Shown here in pieces: positions 1-9,709 of a stretch of DNA of 41,490 nt. Where the stretch lies: assembly GCA_027575765.1 (NCBI GenBank), contig JANBPT010000360.1, positions 1-41,490 of the forward strand. The letters are read 5' to 3'. The position numbers and the translations under genes are program-made. A model generated the notes under the pieces. That model made no database searches. It saw nothing but the letters and a program-made list of their open reading frames with translations, and had not been told where the DNA came from. Source of the stretch: Tieghemiomyces parasiticus (lineage: Eukaryota; Kickxellomycota; Dimargaritomycetes; Dimargaritales; Dimargaritaceae). Positions within the stretch are counted from its first letter, which is position 1. Each line of letters begins with the position of its first letter.

Positions 1-1752
1 GCCACCCGCGTTTTAGTAATAAATGATATATATATATATATATATATATGGCGGAGTTGGGCAGGCAAATTAAATCCCTAATTTCGTCGAAAGTCGAGGT
101 AAAAGTCAATTATGGGGATTTCAACGGATACGATCACGAAAACCATTCCATATCGGTCTCTAACACAGCAATGGCCCCAGGTCTCTTAGACGAGTATGTC
201 ATCGCTAGCACGGAATCATTGGCTTCCACCGATTGGATGGGGGCCGTGTGGCACCGTGAGGAGCAGGCGGACTAGCAAAGTCAACCCTTCCCGTCTGGGG
301 AGGGGGTGAGTTGGCGACGCGTCGTCAAATGGTTGTCTCCTCCCGTCAGGTTGGGTGGGTCCGAAAGTTTAGTCTAGGACCTGAGAGTTGCTGCCCGATC
401 GAGTCGACGGCGAGGTTAAGGAACCTGTTGATAGGGTCCATGTCTGGGGTTCTTGGAAAGCGCACGTGGATGGCTGGTTGGAGGAACGTCAACTGGCTCT
501 GCTTGTTTCGCGGGGGACCTACCATGACAACAGTGTAATTATCGTTGGTGACGGAACTAGGTACTAGTCGTGGGTGAAACCCAGCGGGTAGCCCGTCCAT
601 ACCATGCACGTTCGGCATGCCATGAAGGTCACTTGTGGTGGGATGGGACTGATCTACGACGGTGGCCAAGTGTCACAACTGGCCGACTTCCCTTCCCTCC
701 CCGGTACATTACATAGGTGAAGTCAACCGTCCCCCCCACTCCCCTAGATCTCTATCAGTCTGGTCAAGCAGTACCTGCCACATAGCCTCGCCTGATTATC
801 CATTAATAAGCTAGTATCACACTACCCACAGATTTTACACACCCTAACGCCAAGCTCGAATACCCCCCCATCTGTAACCTTAATGACAGCCTTCAAATTC
901 TACCGCTATGCCGTCCATTTTTGTAGCGGAGTACCCGCGTTATGGCGACCATCGCAAGCAGCAGTAGCTCTATAATTGTGACGCAGCGAGCCAGATAGAC
1001 CAAGCATTGCAAGCACGAGGCAATGAGAAGCCCATTACGTGGTTTCGCAGATACCTAGCCATCGCCACTCGCAACGACCGATGCCAGTGAGAGTGAACAG
1101 ATTGACCAACCCCAGTAGTCGCCCAACCAGCTTGGCGATTTTCCCGTAGGTTCCAAGGACATGTCAGTCAGGCAGCTAATATGACTGTCAAGTGTGGGTC
1201 AATGATACCCTGTAACTTAGGCGTGAAAAAGATGTGCCGAATTAAGATGATGTGCGGTATTTAGCATCTTGTCGTCTTGGGGAGGGGTGGTTCTTTCTAG
1301 GCAAAAATCGGGGTTCCTCACTTTCCAGTAGCCGTTTATGTAGCGTATTCCAAAACCGTTACTAGCTCCGTGATGCTACCTGGTCCTGAAGAAGCCGAAC
1401 ACTGTGACGCGTTGGTGGGAGGCATTAGTTCCTATCGGTCGAGGCGAGATGAGTAGTTTATAAAGAAGATAACAGGCAGTGTTGGAAACGTGAATAGAGA
1501 AGGGCGGGTCGCGGGCGGGATTGAGGTGGGGGGGGGACCAGTGTTGACACATGGATATCGGTGAGACCTGAGCAAATCAGAGGTCGCTGGGGAATCGGCG
1601 CTTGGGTCGGTAGGGAAGTGAGTAACTGAACATACAAGAGAGGAGAGTACACGACAAGGCAGCCCTAGAAGGCAAAGCCGAAACCAACGAGGGAAGTGGT
1701 GAGAGTGAAGTCGGGGTCGGGTGCTGGGGCCAAGAACAGCCGACGAATCAAT
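1..1752. other. Region downstream of VTI1, no supported gene
   Basis: An (AT)12 tract at 26-49 runs straight into an ATG at 48 that opens a 75-codon frame ending at 275. Its translation looks fairly protein-like but I recognise no family. A second protein-like stretch on the same strand lies at about 385-549 in another frame and is closed by a stop. A splice from a GTGAGG at 259 to an AG at 402-403 would join the two in frame, but this is only a possibility. The remainder to 1752 shows no long frame and contains a G9 run at 1528-1536. The stretch next to 1752 is probably the 3' untranslated part of VTI1. Confidence 0.4.
26..49. repeat. (AT)12 microsatellite
   Basis: Twelve uninterrupted AT dinucleotides. 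The last one overlaps the ATG of the doubtful frame at 48-275, which weakens the case for that frame being a gene. Confidence 0.95.
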
Positions 1753-2825
1753 TTATCGGGACAGCTTGAGATAGAGGACGACCAGGATGAGGCAGACCAG
1801 GAATATAATTACAGCGGCGGTGATCATGCGGTTCGTGGCCATCCTAGGTAGCGCGGTGGGTCCCAGTTACCAGGTGAACCATCGTTATATTAGGGGAATG
1901 GGAGGGGGAATGGTGGTAGTATAGGTGTAGAGAGGTGGCCGTTAAGTCGAGATTTTCTTACCCAGAGTAGTGTACTGAGGGTTCTACTCCAGAAATGGCC
2001 GAGCCCCTACCGGGCAAAACCTATCTGGCTACAACCTAAGCCTTACCTGCGGGCCATGGTCTTGATGGTACGTGAGGCCTTGTCGATGTGGCCGTCTGCC
2101 TCCATGAGCTGGTGTAATCGAGGAGCAAGAGTGCAACATGAAAGGGACAGACAGATAGTTAGCGGCGACCGCGTAGCGAGGGAGGTCCAAAAGCGCGTAG
2201 GGAGTGGTTTGACCGACTGTTTGTTCTCCTATCTTTAGCTACCTACCGTGTCGCGGGTACGAATGATCTGTTCGCGCTGGGTACGCAGGTCAGCGAGAAT
2301 CCCCGCACCCACCGACTCGGTCTCGAGGGCGAGGACGTGACTATCCTGGAGCCGCCGGCTGCTATCGTTCAGCCGTTCGGTGCCGGCAAGTAGACGGGTG
2401 CGTTGGTCCATGGAGGCGCTATCAAACTCGGAAGGCGACCCGGCGTCGCCCGGCCCACGGCCGCCTGCTCCGGCGGACGTCCCCGCCCGGTCGCCGAAAA
2501 GCTCCTGGCGATCACGGTCATACCCGGCGGCGGCCTTCTTGAGGTCACGCTTGAACTGGTCGAGGTCGGTGCGGTAGGTGCGGAGACGGCTCTGGAGCCG
2601 ATTGCGTACCGAGAAGGGGGTGTTGAACACTTCGATTTCCATTTGGCCCAGGATTTCATCGGCCTCTTCAATCTCGCGCTGGGCCGTCTTGGCGTTCTGA
2701 GACTTGGCGTCCCCCGTTGCGGACGGGATGAGTGTGTGAATGAACTTGCTAATGTCTTGGGCGAGAGCCTTGTAGTCTTGCTCGTAGCTCTCGAAGAGGT
2801 CGGGCCCGCCGGCGTGGACGCTCAT
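1753..2825 (-). CDS. VTI1: Vti1-type Qb-SNARE, three exons
   Basis: Vesicle-fusion SNARE of the Vti1 family, acting in Golgi, endosome and vacuole traffic as a tail-anchored membrane protein. I place exons at 2825-2247, 2108-2047 and 1843-1753, with introns of 138 and 203 nt that begin GTAGGT and GTAAGG and end CAG and TAG. The joined product is 243 residues, close to the family's usual size. Residues 1-100 match the N-terminal helical domain (DLFESYEQDYKALAQDI). The SNARE helix follows from about residue 140, including TERLNDSSRRL and ILADLRTQREQI, whose Q is the likely ionic-layer residue. Exon 2 continues the helix (LMEADGHIDKASRTIKTMAR). Exon 3 supplies the anchor, about residues 222-239 (AAVIIFLVCLILVVLYL), and a short luminal tail. 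Phases fit at both junctions (0 and 2). It is transcribed divergently from the trehalose gene, 2.4 kb away. Confidence 0.95.
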
Positions 2826-5222
2826 GTTGGAAGTAGAGCGGGTGGTGGCGAGGTCGGAGGAAGGGCGAGGGCGTGAAGTACGGAAGGGGTGCCGTCGATG
2901 GCGTGGGATATGGGCGGAAGAGAGTGAAAATAAAGGATAGCGAAGGTGAACTAGAAATGGACGCTGGAGAAATGAGCAGATGGGCTAGAGCACAGGGGTG
3001 GAAAAGAGGGGAGGGGCTGGGATGCATCCAACAGGGGACGAGAATATGACTAAACCTGTGAATTGGCGCGAAGAGTGTGCAATGTGAGGTGTAGCGCATA
3101 AAGGGCGTTGCTGGAGCCCAAGGGCGGGGGTGGCCAAGCCCTGGGAGGTGCCAAGAGAATGGGGAGAGCCGAGTGTGACGGCTGCGCCGCATTTCCGCGC
3201 TCGGCGCGGGTGGTAAGGGGAACGATACGAGGCCGGGGGTGGAGGGCGAATGGCTGGCAAGGCGAGCGTCTGGGCTGGCACCGCTGGCCGAGGGGTTCCG
3301 CGGCATGTATTCCGGACACGCGACCAAGCAGCCGTAAGCCGCTTCGATATATGCGAAGAGTGGACAGCGGGGGATCCGAACGCTGGTCAAGAAGATACTA
3401 TAATCCCCCAGAGCATCCACTTTGGGAGCGGGCACCCTCACCCGGTCCCCGCCTCGGTGCAGGGGCGCCGGTTCTGCTCCCCCGGGGAGACACAGGCCCA
3501 GCGGGCATTGAGCATCTGTACCACCTCGCTTCCCGCGGCAGCAGAGCTGGCGGAGCGGGTGCATGCTGGCATCGGCCAAGGGTCCTTCCTCAGGCCGGCG
3601 GCCACAATCTCCCTTCGCCCAGGCGGCCCCATGGCCGAGGTTCCCACGAGCGGCAGCACCGTAACACATGGCCCTGCTGCCGCGCCTATCGAAAGCCTCC
3701 TCCCCCCAACTGGGTGTCCTGCCTTGCCACCCGAGCTGTACATGGTCTGATTGTGCGGACATGCCAGCGCGGCTGCCATAGCCGGTCGGTGTCAGCGGCT
3801 GAGAGCGCCCCGCCGCTCTGGCCGACAGTTCACATGCGCGGACGCTCTGGACCTCATCGGCAGAGCAAGAAACGCTCGGACATTCAAGGGCGTGGGGCAT
3901 ATATATCCAGCTCCAACCGCCCGAGCACATCCCTGTCTATCCATAGCCGCCTGGGCAGTGTGCGGAGCCAAGGGAGCAGGGCAGTGTGCGGAGCCAAGGG
4001 AACAGGACAGTGTGGGATAGATTAGGGCCCATTGTCCCACATGCGCCGGCTGAGCGGTGACGTTCGCCACCCTGTCCATCCCCACCCCCGCCCCATATTC
4101 CTTATCTCTGGCCAGCCATTCAATCTGATCGATAACGTCAGGCTGAGAAGATGGCGATGGCGGGCCCACGCAATATATCCCGGGGCAGCCTGTCCAGCGC
4201 CAATGTCGGGCCGTCCTCTCGCAGCCAGATAAACCGCTAAGAAGCGCGAACACCGATGGAGCGTATTAAGCAGTGATTGGGCCATGGGAGTCCGCCGCCA
4301 CCCGCACCACTCCCAAGCCCTCGCCTGCAGCAGGCCGGTCCGTTTGGTACCCTGGTGACCTCATGGCGGTAGGGTCCTCTCCCACAAGGCCCTGTACGAG
4401 GCCAATCCTGCCCCGCCACCAGGACCTCACCGGGACCTTTAATCGCCGACCCATTCCGACCTGTGCTCCCCCCTCTACGTCACGCCACTCGGCACCCCAC
4501 CCACCCCCCGCCCATGGCCAGCCAGCCGTGGTGAGGGCGGGGGGTGTCACCGCCACCTCACCCCGTCCCGCGATTTTCACCCCGCCAGCACCGCTCGCCC
4601 CCCATCAACAAGGCACAATTAGCGTAGCAGTACTTATTAGCAGGCAGAGCCGGCGGCGCACCAACGGCACACCTCTCGCACCCCCGCCGCCTATACCCAC
4701 CGTGCCATGTCCCCTTGGCGGTTTCGGACCGACCCCTGCCTTCCCTGCCCGCCTCTTCGAATCCTTTATTAACAAAACACCTCCCCGCCGTCCGCTGGAC
4801 TGCGCTGCGATCTCTAGGCACCTTGCTTGCACATTCCCTTCTATGCCCTTCGTCGTCCGTTCTCTGAACCCGTTCTCGCATTCCGCGTCCGTATCGTCCG
4901 AGCCCTCAGCCCCACCCACTTGCGGCCCATGGTAGTCCGCCGTACCATAGCGTAGCACCGCCTGGAACCCCGTCCCACATACTCCACGCTATCTGGTGCT
5001 TGGTACCACCTTGCTCGTATCCAATACCCCTTTAGGCTTTGTCCATTTGCAACGTCTCCCGCCTTACCGTCCCTCCGCGCTTAAGCTCAGTTCACCTTCC
5101 CCACGTACAAGCGCGCCTCGAACACTCCCACCCACATTCCCGTTCAGCTTGGACATTGCCCCTCCCTTTACGGCCGCCTTCTCACCGCTCCGAATAACAC
5201 TTCCCTTTTATAGGTTATCACC
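2826..5222. other. GC-rich divergent intergenic region
   Basis: This 2.4 kb separates the divergent starts of VTI1 and the trehalose gene and should contain both promoters. Long frames are open on both strands (for example 2749-3930 minus and 3108-4025 plus) but they overlap each other, resemble no family, and are rich in P, R, G and S as expected from GC-rich noncoding DNA. The last 350 bp before 5223 are strongly C/T-rich on the plus strand, a common look for fungal promoters and leaders. CCCCT words, the core of the yeast stress element, occur near 5027 and 5159, but in such DNA they carry little weight. Confidence 0.6.
3953..4016. repeat. 26-bp tandem repeat, about 2.4 copies
   Basis: The unit starts GGGCAGTGTGCGGAGCCAAG. 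Copy 1 begins at 3953, copy 2 at 3979, and a partial, diverged copy 3 at 4005. The first two copies are nearly identical, which points to a recent duplication. No known element type is indicated. Confidence 0.9.
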
Positions 5223-8200
5223 ATGACCACTTCCGATGCCAGCCGCGTGCTTGTGGTGTCGCTCTTCGCCCCTTTCACGGTGGACCTGGCCCCGTCCACC
5301 GAGCCAGCGGGCTCCACCCCGCAGCGTCGGTCCAGCGTCCGTCGCCTCTCGGTTCGTCCCAAGGACAAGCTCAAGCTGAGCACTGAGGCCCAACTCAGAC
5401 CCAGCCGTCGGTATTCCCAGCTTGAGCAGCGAGACGGTCCGGCCCAGATCGGCGCCCAGTGCCAAGCCGCCGCGAAATCACTCCAGGACACGGCGGCCAA
5501 CGAGCAGTGCCAGAATGCCGCCACCTCTCTTCACGGCTTGTCTGATAACCACCCGAAACCGATTGGCGGGAAGTGCCAGGCTGCAGCCACCTCCCTCCAC
5601 GACAATGACCCCAAGCCGGTCGGTGGGCAGTGCCAGTCTGCGGCCAAGTCTCTGCACGGCCTGCTTGACGGCAGCCCCAAACCGGCCGGGAACCAGTGTC
5701 AGAATGCCGCCACTTCCCTCCAACCCCCAGCCATGCGCCACCATTTTCTCTCCGACAGTCCCGGCACCTTTAGCCGCTCGAGCTCGGCTACACCTGGCGG
5801 CAGCGGCCCACTCCTGTGTCCGAACCTGCGGCACAGCCATAGCTCCGCAAACGTTGCACCGACAAGCCAGCCCGTACGGGCCGCCGATTTGTTCGGCCCT
5901 GGCCAGGCTTTCAGCCCGGACGCCCAGATCCCTCCGCTGGAGCTCGAGGGCAGCACGGCCGACCCCACCTCACTGACCTTCTCCAAGAAGTCCGCCGCCC
6001 GGGCCGCGGCCATGGCCCAAACCCGTGGAACCGGCTCGGAAACCCCCGAGGTCGTCCCCACTACCCACATCCGGACCCCGTCGTCGGACGCCGACGCCCC
6101 GAGCTTCACGGTAGACCCGCTCAACGTGGGCAACATCGGCCTGTTTAACGCCGTTCATTCCAGCCCACGCACTGCCAACAACCATCTGTTCATTGGTACC
6201 TTGGGCACCGACACGGACGACTGGGACCCGGCCACGCAGCACGCCGTGGCTGACCGTCTCTACAGCCGCTACTCCACCTTCCCGGTCTACGTCACCCAGG
6301 CCGAGATTGAGGGCCACTACAACCAGTTTTGTAAGCAGGCTCTATGGCCAATGTTCCACTACATCCTGCCCGAGTATCCGAAGTCTATGGGCTGGGAGAA
6401 GGAGGCCTGGGAGGCGTGCCTGGCCGTACATCGTCACTTCGCCGATGCCGTAGTGGCTGTGTACCAGGAGGGTGACGTGGTGTGGATCAATGATTACCAC
6501 CTCATGCTTCTGCCGGGCATGCTGCGCCAGCGCCTGCCCAGCTGCAAGATTGGTTTCTTTTTGCATGTCCCGTTCCCTAGCTCGGAAGTGTTCCGCTGTC
6601 TCCATGTACGCAAAGAGATCCTGCGCGGCCTACTGGGCGCCGATCTGATTGGATTCCAGACCTTCTCGTTCGCCCGCCACTTTGCCCACACCTGCTCCCG
6701 CATCCTGTCGTGCGAGACATCGCCGACGGGCATCCATCTGCCCAACTCGGATGTGGCCGTGGGCATCTTCCCGATCGGTATCGACCCGGTGGCGCTAGAA
6801 CGGAAGAAGAACCAGCCTGAAGTCCAGGACATGGCCCGCTTCCTACGCGACAAGTACGCCGGCAGGAAGGTCATCATTGGGCGTGACAAGCTGGACCACG
6901 TGAAGGGCGTCCGCCAGAAGCTGCTGGCCTTTGAGAATTTTCTCGCCCGCTACCCGGAGTGGCGCGGTAAGGTGGTTCTGATTCAGATCGCCCTGTCCAC
7001 TGCCGAGGCCAACGAGACCCAGAGCCACGTATCGGACGTGGTGGCACGCATTAACTCACGGTTCGGGAGCATCTCCTACCAACCCGTGGTGTTTTTGCAC
7101 CAGGACATAGCCTTCGATCAGTACCTGGCCCTTCTCACCTTCGCCGACGTGTTCATTAACACGAGTCTGCGCGACGGCATGAATCTGACCTCCCACGAGT
7201 ACATCATCTGCCAGGAAACCTCCCACAACCCGCTCATCATTAGCGAGTTTGCCGGAACCTACGGGCTCCTGGGCGCGGCCGCGCTCCGCGTCAACCCTTG
7301 GGATGCCACTGAAACCGCCGAGGCCATGCGTGAGGCCCTGACCATGTCAGAGGAGGAACGCACGGTGCGCTGGCGCGAATTGTACCGTAATGTCACCACC
7401 AACACCTCGCGCACCTGGGTCGAGAGCTTTGTGGACGACCTGGAGAAGACCCATGACGACACGTTCCACCGCTACGGCGGCGCCGCCACCACCCTGCCCA
7501 AACTGCGGCCGGCCGAGGATATACTCCCGGGGTTCCGTGAAGCCCCCGGCCGTCGTCTGCTGCTGCTCAACTACGACAGCCTTATGGAATCTTACGGCCA
7601 GTTCGGTGACCCCGCGACGACCAACGACCCGGAGCAACCGTCGCCGTCGGACGGGGCAACTCGGCGGGACAATGCACCGGTCTGCCGGGGCCACGCGGGG
7701 CGGGTAGCGACGGTCCTGCGCCGGCTTACGTCCGACCCGCGTAACCTAGTGTACGTGCTGAGCGGGCGGACTAAAGCATCTCTGGATCGACGTTTGGGAG
7801 ACGTGCCGCAGCTGGGCCTGACGGCCGAGAACGGCTGCTTCGTGCGCAGCCCCGGACGCACTACCTGGGAGGACCACGTGCCAAACGAGGACATGGCGTG
7901 GCGCGAGCCCGTCCGGGAAATTCTCGAGTACTACCAGGAACGCACCCCGGGGTCGTGGCTGGAACAAAAGGATGTCGCGCTGGTGTGGCACTACCGGTCG
8001 GCCGCCAATCCGTCCTACGGGGCCTGGCAGGCGGGTGAATGCCAGAACCATATTGATGACGCCCTCGCCCCGTCGTACCCGATTCATGTCATCCCCGGTA
8101 GCAAGTCGCTCGAGGTGACGCTGAAGGGGACTACCAAGGCCACCGTCGTCCAGCGTATCCTCGACGCCATCCACCCCCCGGATGAGGTCGGGTACGTGCT

Positions 8201-8669
8201 GGCCATCGGGTGTGACCGCGGCGACGAGGAAATGTTCCGGGTGCTTACCCAGCCGCGCGGTCATTATGCGGTATCGAGCCATCCACCCACCCCGGGGAAC
8301 GCCAGTACACCAATGTCGGCCTCGCCGCCCCTGACAGCCACGGTCACCACCGACACGGACCAGCCGGCCAGCCGGTTCCAGCAACCCCAGCAGCAGCCCT
8401 TGCAGGCTGAGGGTGACGTCGTCGACCCGAACGTGCACCTTCAGCACCGGAGTACCGCGCCCCCAACCACCGCCTCAACGGCGGCCAGTACCCTATCCCC
8501 CGCCGGCGGAAGTGGTAGTCAGATACGTCCCACGGTCGTCACCTGTGCGACCGGAGCCCGGTCCATCAAGGCACAATTCTTCATTCCGAACGTCGAGGCC
8601 GTGCGTCAGTGCCTCGAGGTGCTGGCAGACGCCGAGGAGAAGGACGACAATGGAGTGCAGAAGGCATGA
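5223..8669 (+). CDS. TPS3: Trehalose synthase complex regulatory subunit (Tps3/Tsl1-like, degenerate TPS/TPP)
   Basis: A single 1148-residue frame with two trehalose domains. The start is the first ATG, in a good CACCATG context. Residues 8-22 (RVLVVSLFAPFTVDL) match the usual start of this class; residues 23-300 are low-complexity and carry five CQxAAxSL repeats. The glycosyltransferase family 20 domain spans about 300-745: GNIGL (303-307), HVPFPSSE (448-455), GRDKLDHVKG (553-562) and LRDGMNL (649-655). The position of the donor-binding arginine in active synthases is K556. The phosphatase domain follows from about 775, but its nucleophile motif DxDGT reads NYDSL (783-787), SGRD reads SGRT, and GDDRSDED reads GCDRGDEE. 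In this superfamily such losses mean no phosphatase activity, so I infer a Tps3/Tsl1-type scaffold or regulatory subunit rather than Tps2. It converges on the E2 gene, with 373 bp between stops. TPS3 versus TSL1 cannot be decided from sequence alone. Confidence 0.85.
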   Translation: MTTSDASRVLVVSLFAPFTVDLAPSTEPAGSTPQRRSSVRRLSVRPKDKLKLSTEAQLRPSRRYSQLEQRDGPAQIGAQCQAAAKSLQDTAANEQCQNAATSLHGLSDNHPKPIGGKCQAAATSLHDNDPKPVGGQCQSAAKSLHGLLDGSPKPAGNQCQNAATSLQPPAMRHHFLSDSPGTFSRSSSATPGGSGPLLCPNLRHSHSSANVAPTSQPVRAADLFGPGQAFSPDAQIPPLELEGSTADPTSLTFSKKSAARAAAMAQTRGTGSETPEVVPTTHIRTPSSDADAPSFTVDPLNVGNIGLFNAVHSSPRTANNHLFIGTLGTDTDDWDPATQHAVADRLYSRYSTFPVYVTQAEIEGHYNQFCKQALWPMFHYILPEYPKSMGWEKEAWEACLAVHRHFADAVVAVYQEGDVVWINDYHLMLLPGMLRQRLPSCKIGFFLHVPFPSSEVFRCLHVRKEILRGLLGADLIGFQTFSFARHFAHTCSRILSCETSPTGIHLPNSDVAVGIFPIGIDPVALERKKNQPEVQDMARFLRDKYAGRKVIIGRDKLDHVKGVRQKLLAFENFLARYPEWRGKVVLIQIALSTAEANETQSHVSDVVARINSRFGSISYQPVVFLHQDIAFDQYLALLTFADVFINTSLRDGMNLTSHEYIICQETSHNPLIISEFAGTYGLLGAAALRVNPWDATETAEAMREALTMSEEERTVRWRELYRNVTTNTSRTWVESFVDDLEKTHDDTFHRYGGAATTLPKLRPAEDILPGFREAPGRRLLLLNYDSLMESYGQFGDPATTNDPEQPSPSDGATRRDNAPVCRGHAGRVATVLRRLTSDPRNLVYVLSGRTKASLDRRLGDVPQLGLTAENGCFVRSPGRTTWEDHVPNEDMAWREPVREILEYYQERTPGSWLEQKDVALVWHYRSAANPSYGAWQAGECQNHIDDALAPSYPIHVIPGSKSLEVTLKGTTKATVVQRILDAIHPPDEVGYVLAIGCDRGDEEMFRVLTQPRGHYAVSSHPPTPGNASTPMSASPPLTATVTTDTDQPASRFQQPQQQPLQAEGDVVDPNVHLQHRSTAPPTTASTAASTLSPAGGSGSQIRPTVVTCATGARSIKAQFFIPNVEAVRQCLEVLADAEEKDDNGVQKA
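5445..5720 (+). repeat. Five in-frame CQxAAxSL repeats in the Tps3-like N terminus
   Basis: Protein repeats at residues 75-87, 93-103, 114-125, 133-144 and 155-166, each of the form (G/E)xxCQ(A/N/S)AA(K/T)SL. Most are joined by linkers such as HGLxDxxPKP. Cysteines fall at residues 80, 96, 118, 137 and 159, so the period varies from 16 to 22 residues. The DNA copies are diverged (for example CAGTGCCAG and AAGTGCCAG cores), so this is an established coding repeat rather than a fresh slip. Confidence 0.9.
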
Positions 8670-9042
8670 TGATGGCGTTGTCATTCTTGGGAGTCAGCTG
8701 CTGCTGGCACCTAAGGTGTAGTGGCCATGAGACAGATGACAATTAACTCTCGTATGCGCAACTGGTCTCATCATAGCCACCTAAATGAAATTACTATCTG
8801 TATTCTAGATGTTTCGGGCATAGTTTGGCGGGGTCCTGCCTTGGCAAATTCATAAGGAGTAGTCCGGGGATGCCAGTGATATAAATTAGAATTTAAAAAA
8901 ATGTAATGGAGTACAGCAGCAGCAGCGGGTAGAGTAATAGAGGAATGTGATGCGAGAATGAGGCGGAAGGTAAGAGGAGAGGATAGACGATAAATAGGGC
9001 TGTTCGCTTGGGCTCCCGACAATCAGAGATCCAAAAATGCGA
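8670..9042. other. Shared 3' region of two convergent genes
   Basis: This 373 bp lies between the stop codons of the Tps3-like gene and the E2 gene. It is AT-richer than the flanking exons and includes AATTTAAAAAAATG and a short CAG run. It must hold both 3' ends; I could not assign individual polyadenylation signals. Confidence 0.5.
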
Positions 9043-9709
9043 TTATGCCTGGGAGTTATGCTCGCGGTAGTGTTTGAGCAGGGTCTTGCGGAACTCTTCC
9101 TGGTTAGCCCACAGCTGCGCCGCCTCGCCGTTTAGTGGGCTAGCATTATTAGGCTCTCCAAGCAGACTCTGGAGGGACAGCAGAATCGTCTGCACGTTAT
9201 ACACCGCCGACCAATTCTCCTTCAGGATATCCAGACAAATGTTGCCCGCGGTATCGACGTTAGGATGGTAGCATGGAGACTCGAACCGGATGGTGGGCGC
9301 TGAGTACGGGTAGTCTGTGGGGAACCGTAGGGAGAGCTTGAACTCCAGGCCTTCGTAGACCGTCCCGCTCACGCCCTTGATGGTGCCTACCCAGTGGTAG
9401 AGGTTGTCGGAGTCTGGGAAGGCCGAGATACCCGGAATGTTGGCCATCATGAGCGACATCAGCTCGCTGCGCAGGCTGTGAGTGGCGGTGGTATTGAAGG
9501 GGTAATAGGTATAATATATAGTGAGTGGAGCCGGTTTAGTTTAGAAGGGTCGGGAGGGGGTTACCTTCGGAGGCGCCCAGGACGTCAAGTGCAACCTGGC
9601 TAGGTATTTGTCGTTGTAAAAATAACGATATGCAGGTTAATGAAACTTACCGCTTGGTGACGTTGACGCCGTCGTTGGCGGCAGCGGGCTGGGCAGTTTC
9701 GTTCAACAT
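9043..9709 (-). CDS. UBC11: Ubiquitin-conjugating enzyme E2 C (UBE2C/Ubc11 type), two exons
   Basis: E2 enzyme of the UBE2C class, which works with the anaphase-promoting complex to mark cyclins and securin for destruction in mitosis. Exon 1 is 9709-9651 and exon 2 is 9475-9043; the 175-nt intron begins GTAAGT and ends CACAG. The join splits an arginine codon and restores the class motif [12 protein letters not shown], which decides this gene model. The product is 163 residues. It carries [18 protein letters not shown], the HPN motif at 90-92, and the catalytic cysteine Cys100 in [12 protein letters not shown], followed by [13 protein letters not shown]. The 19-residue N-terminal extension is short and rich in A and N; human UBE2C has a longer one. 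The gene lies head to tail with EMC3, about 0.7 kb downstream of it. Confidence 0.95.

Noticed and set aside
2749..3930. 393-codon minus frame overlapping the VTI1 start
   Set aside because: It overlaps VTI1 exon 1 in another frame, has no recognisable domain and is rich in P, S, R and H. An equally long frame is open on the other strand, as GC-rich noncoding DNA often gives.
3953..4016. CRISPR-like array
   Set aside because: Head-to-tail repeat without spacers, in a eukaryotic genome.
3108..4025. 305-codon plus frame
   Set aside because: R/G/P/S-rich, no family resemblance, covers a tandem repeat and is antisense to another long open frame.
4273..4935. 220-codon proline-rich plus frame before the trehalose gene
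   Set aside because: Composition is that of a C/T-rich promoter or leader; no conserved motif.
5223..8669. Calling the trehalose protein an active bifunctional TPS/TPP (Tps2)
   Set aside because: The nucleophile motif and two further phosphatase motifs are lost, so a Tps3/Tsl1-type role fits better.
9565..9599. Possible 35-nt cassette exon inside the E2 gene's intron
   Set aside because: It has an AG before it and a GTAACC after it, but 35 nt would shift the frame, and direct joining of exons 1 and 2 restores the conserved [12 protein letters not shown].
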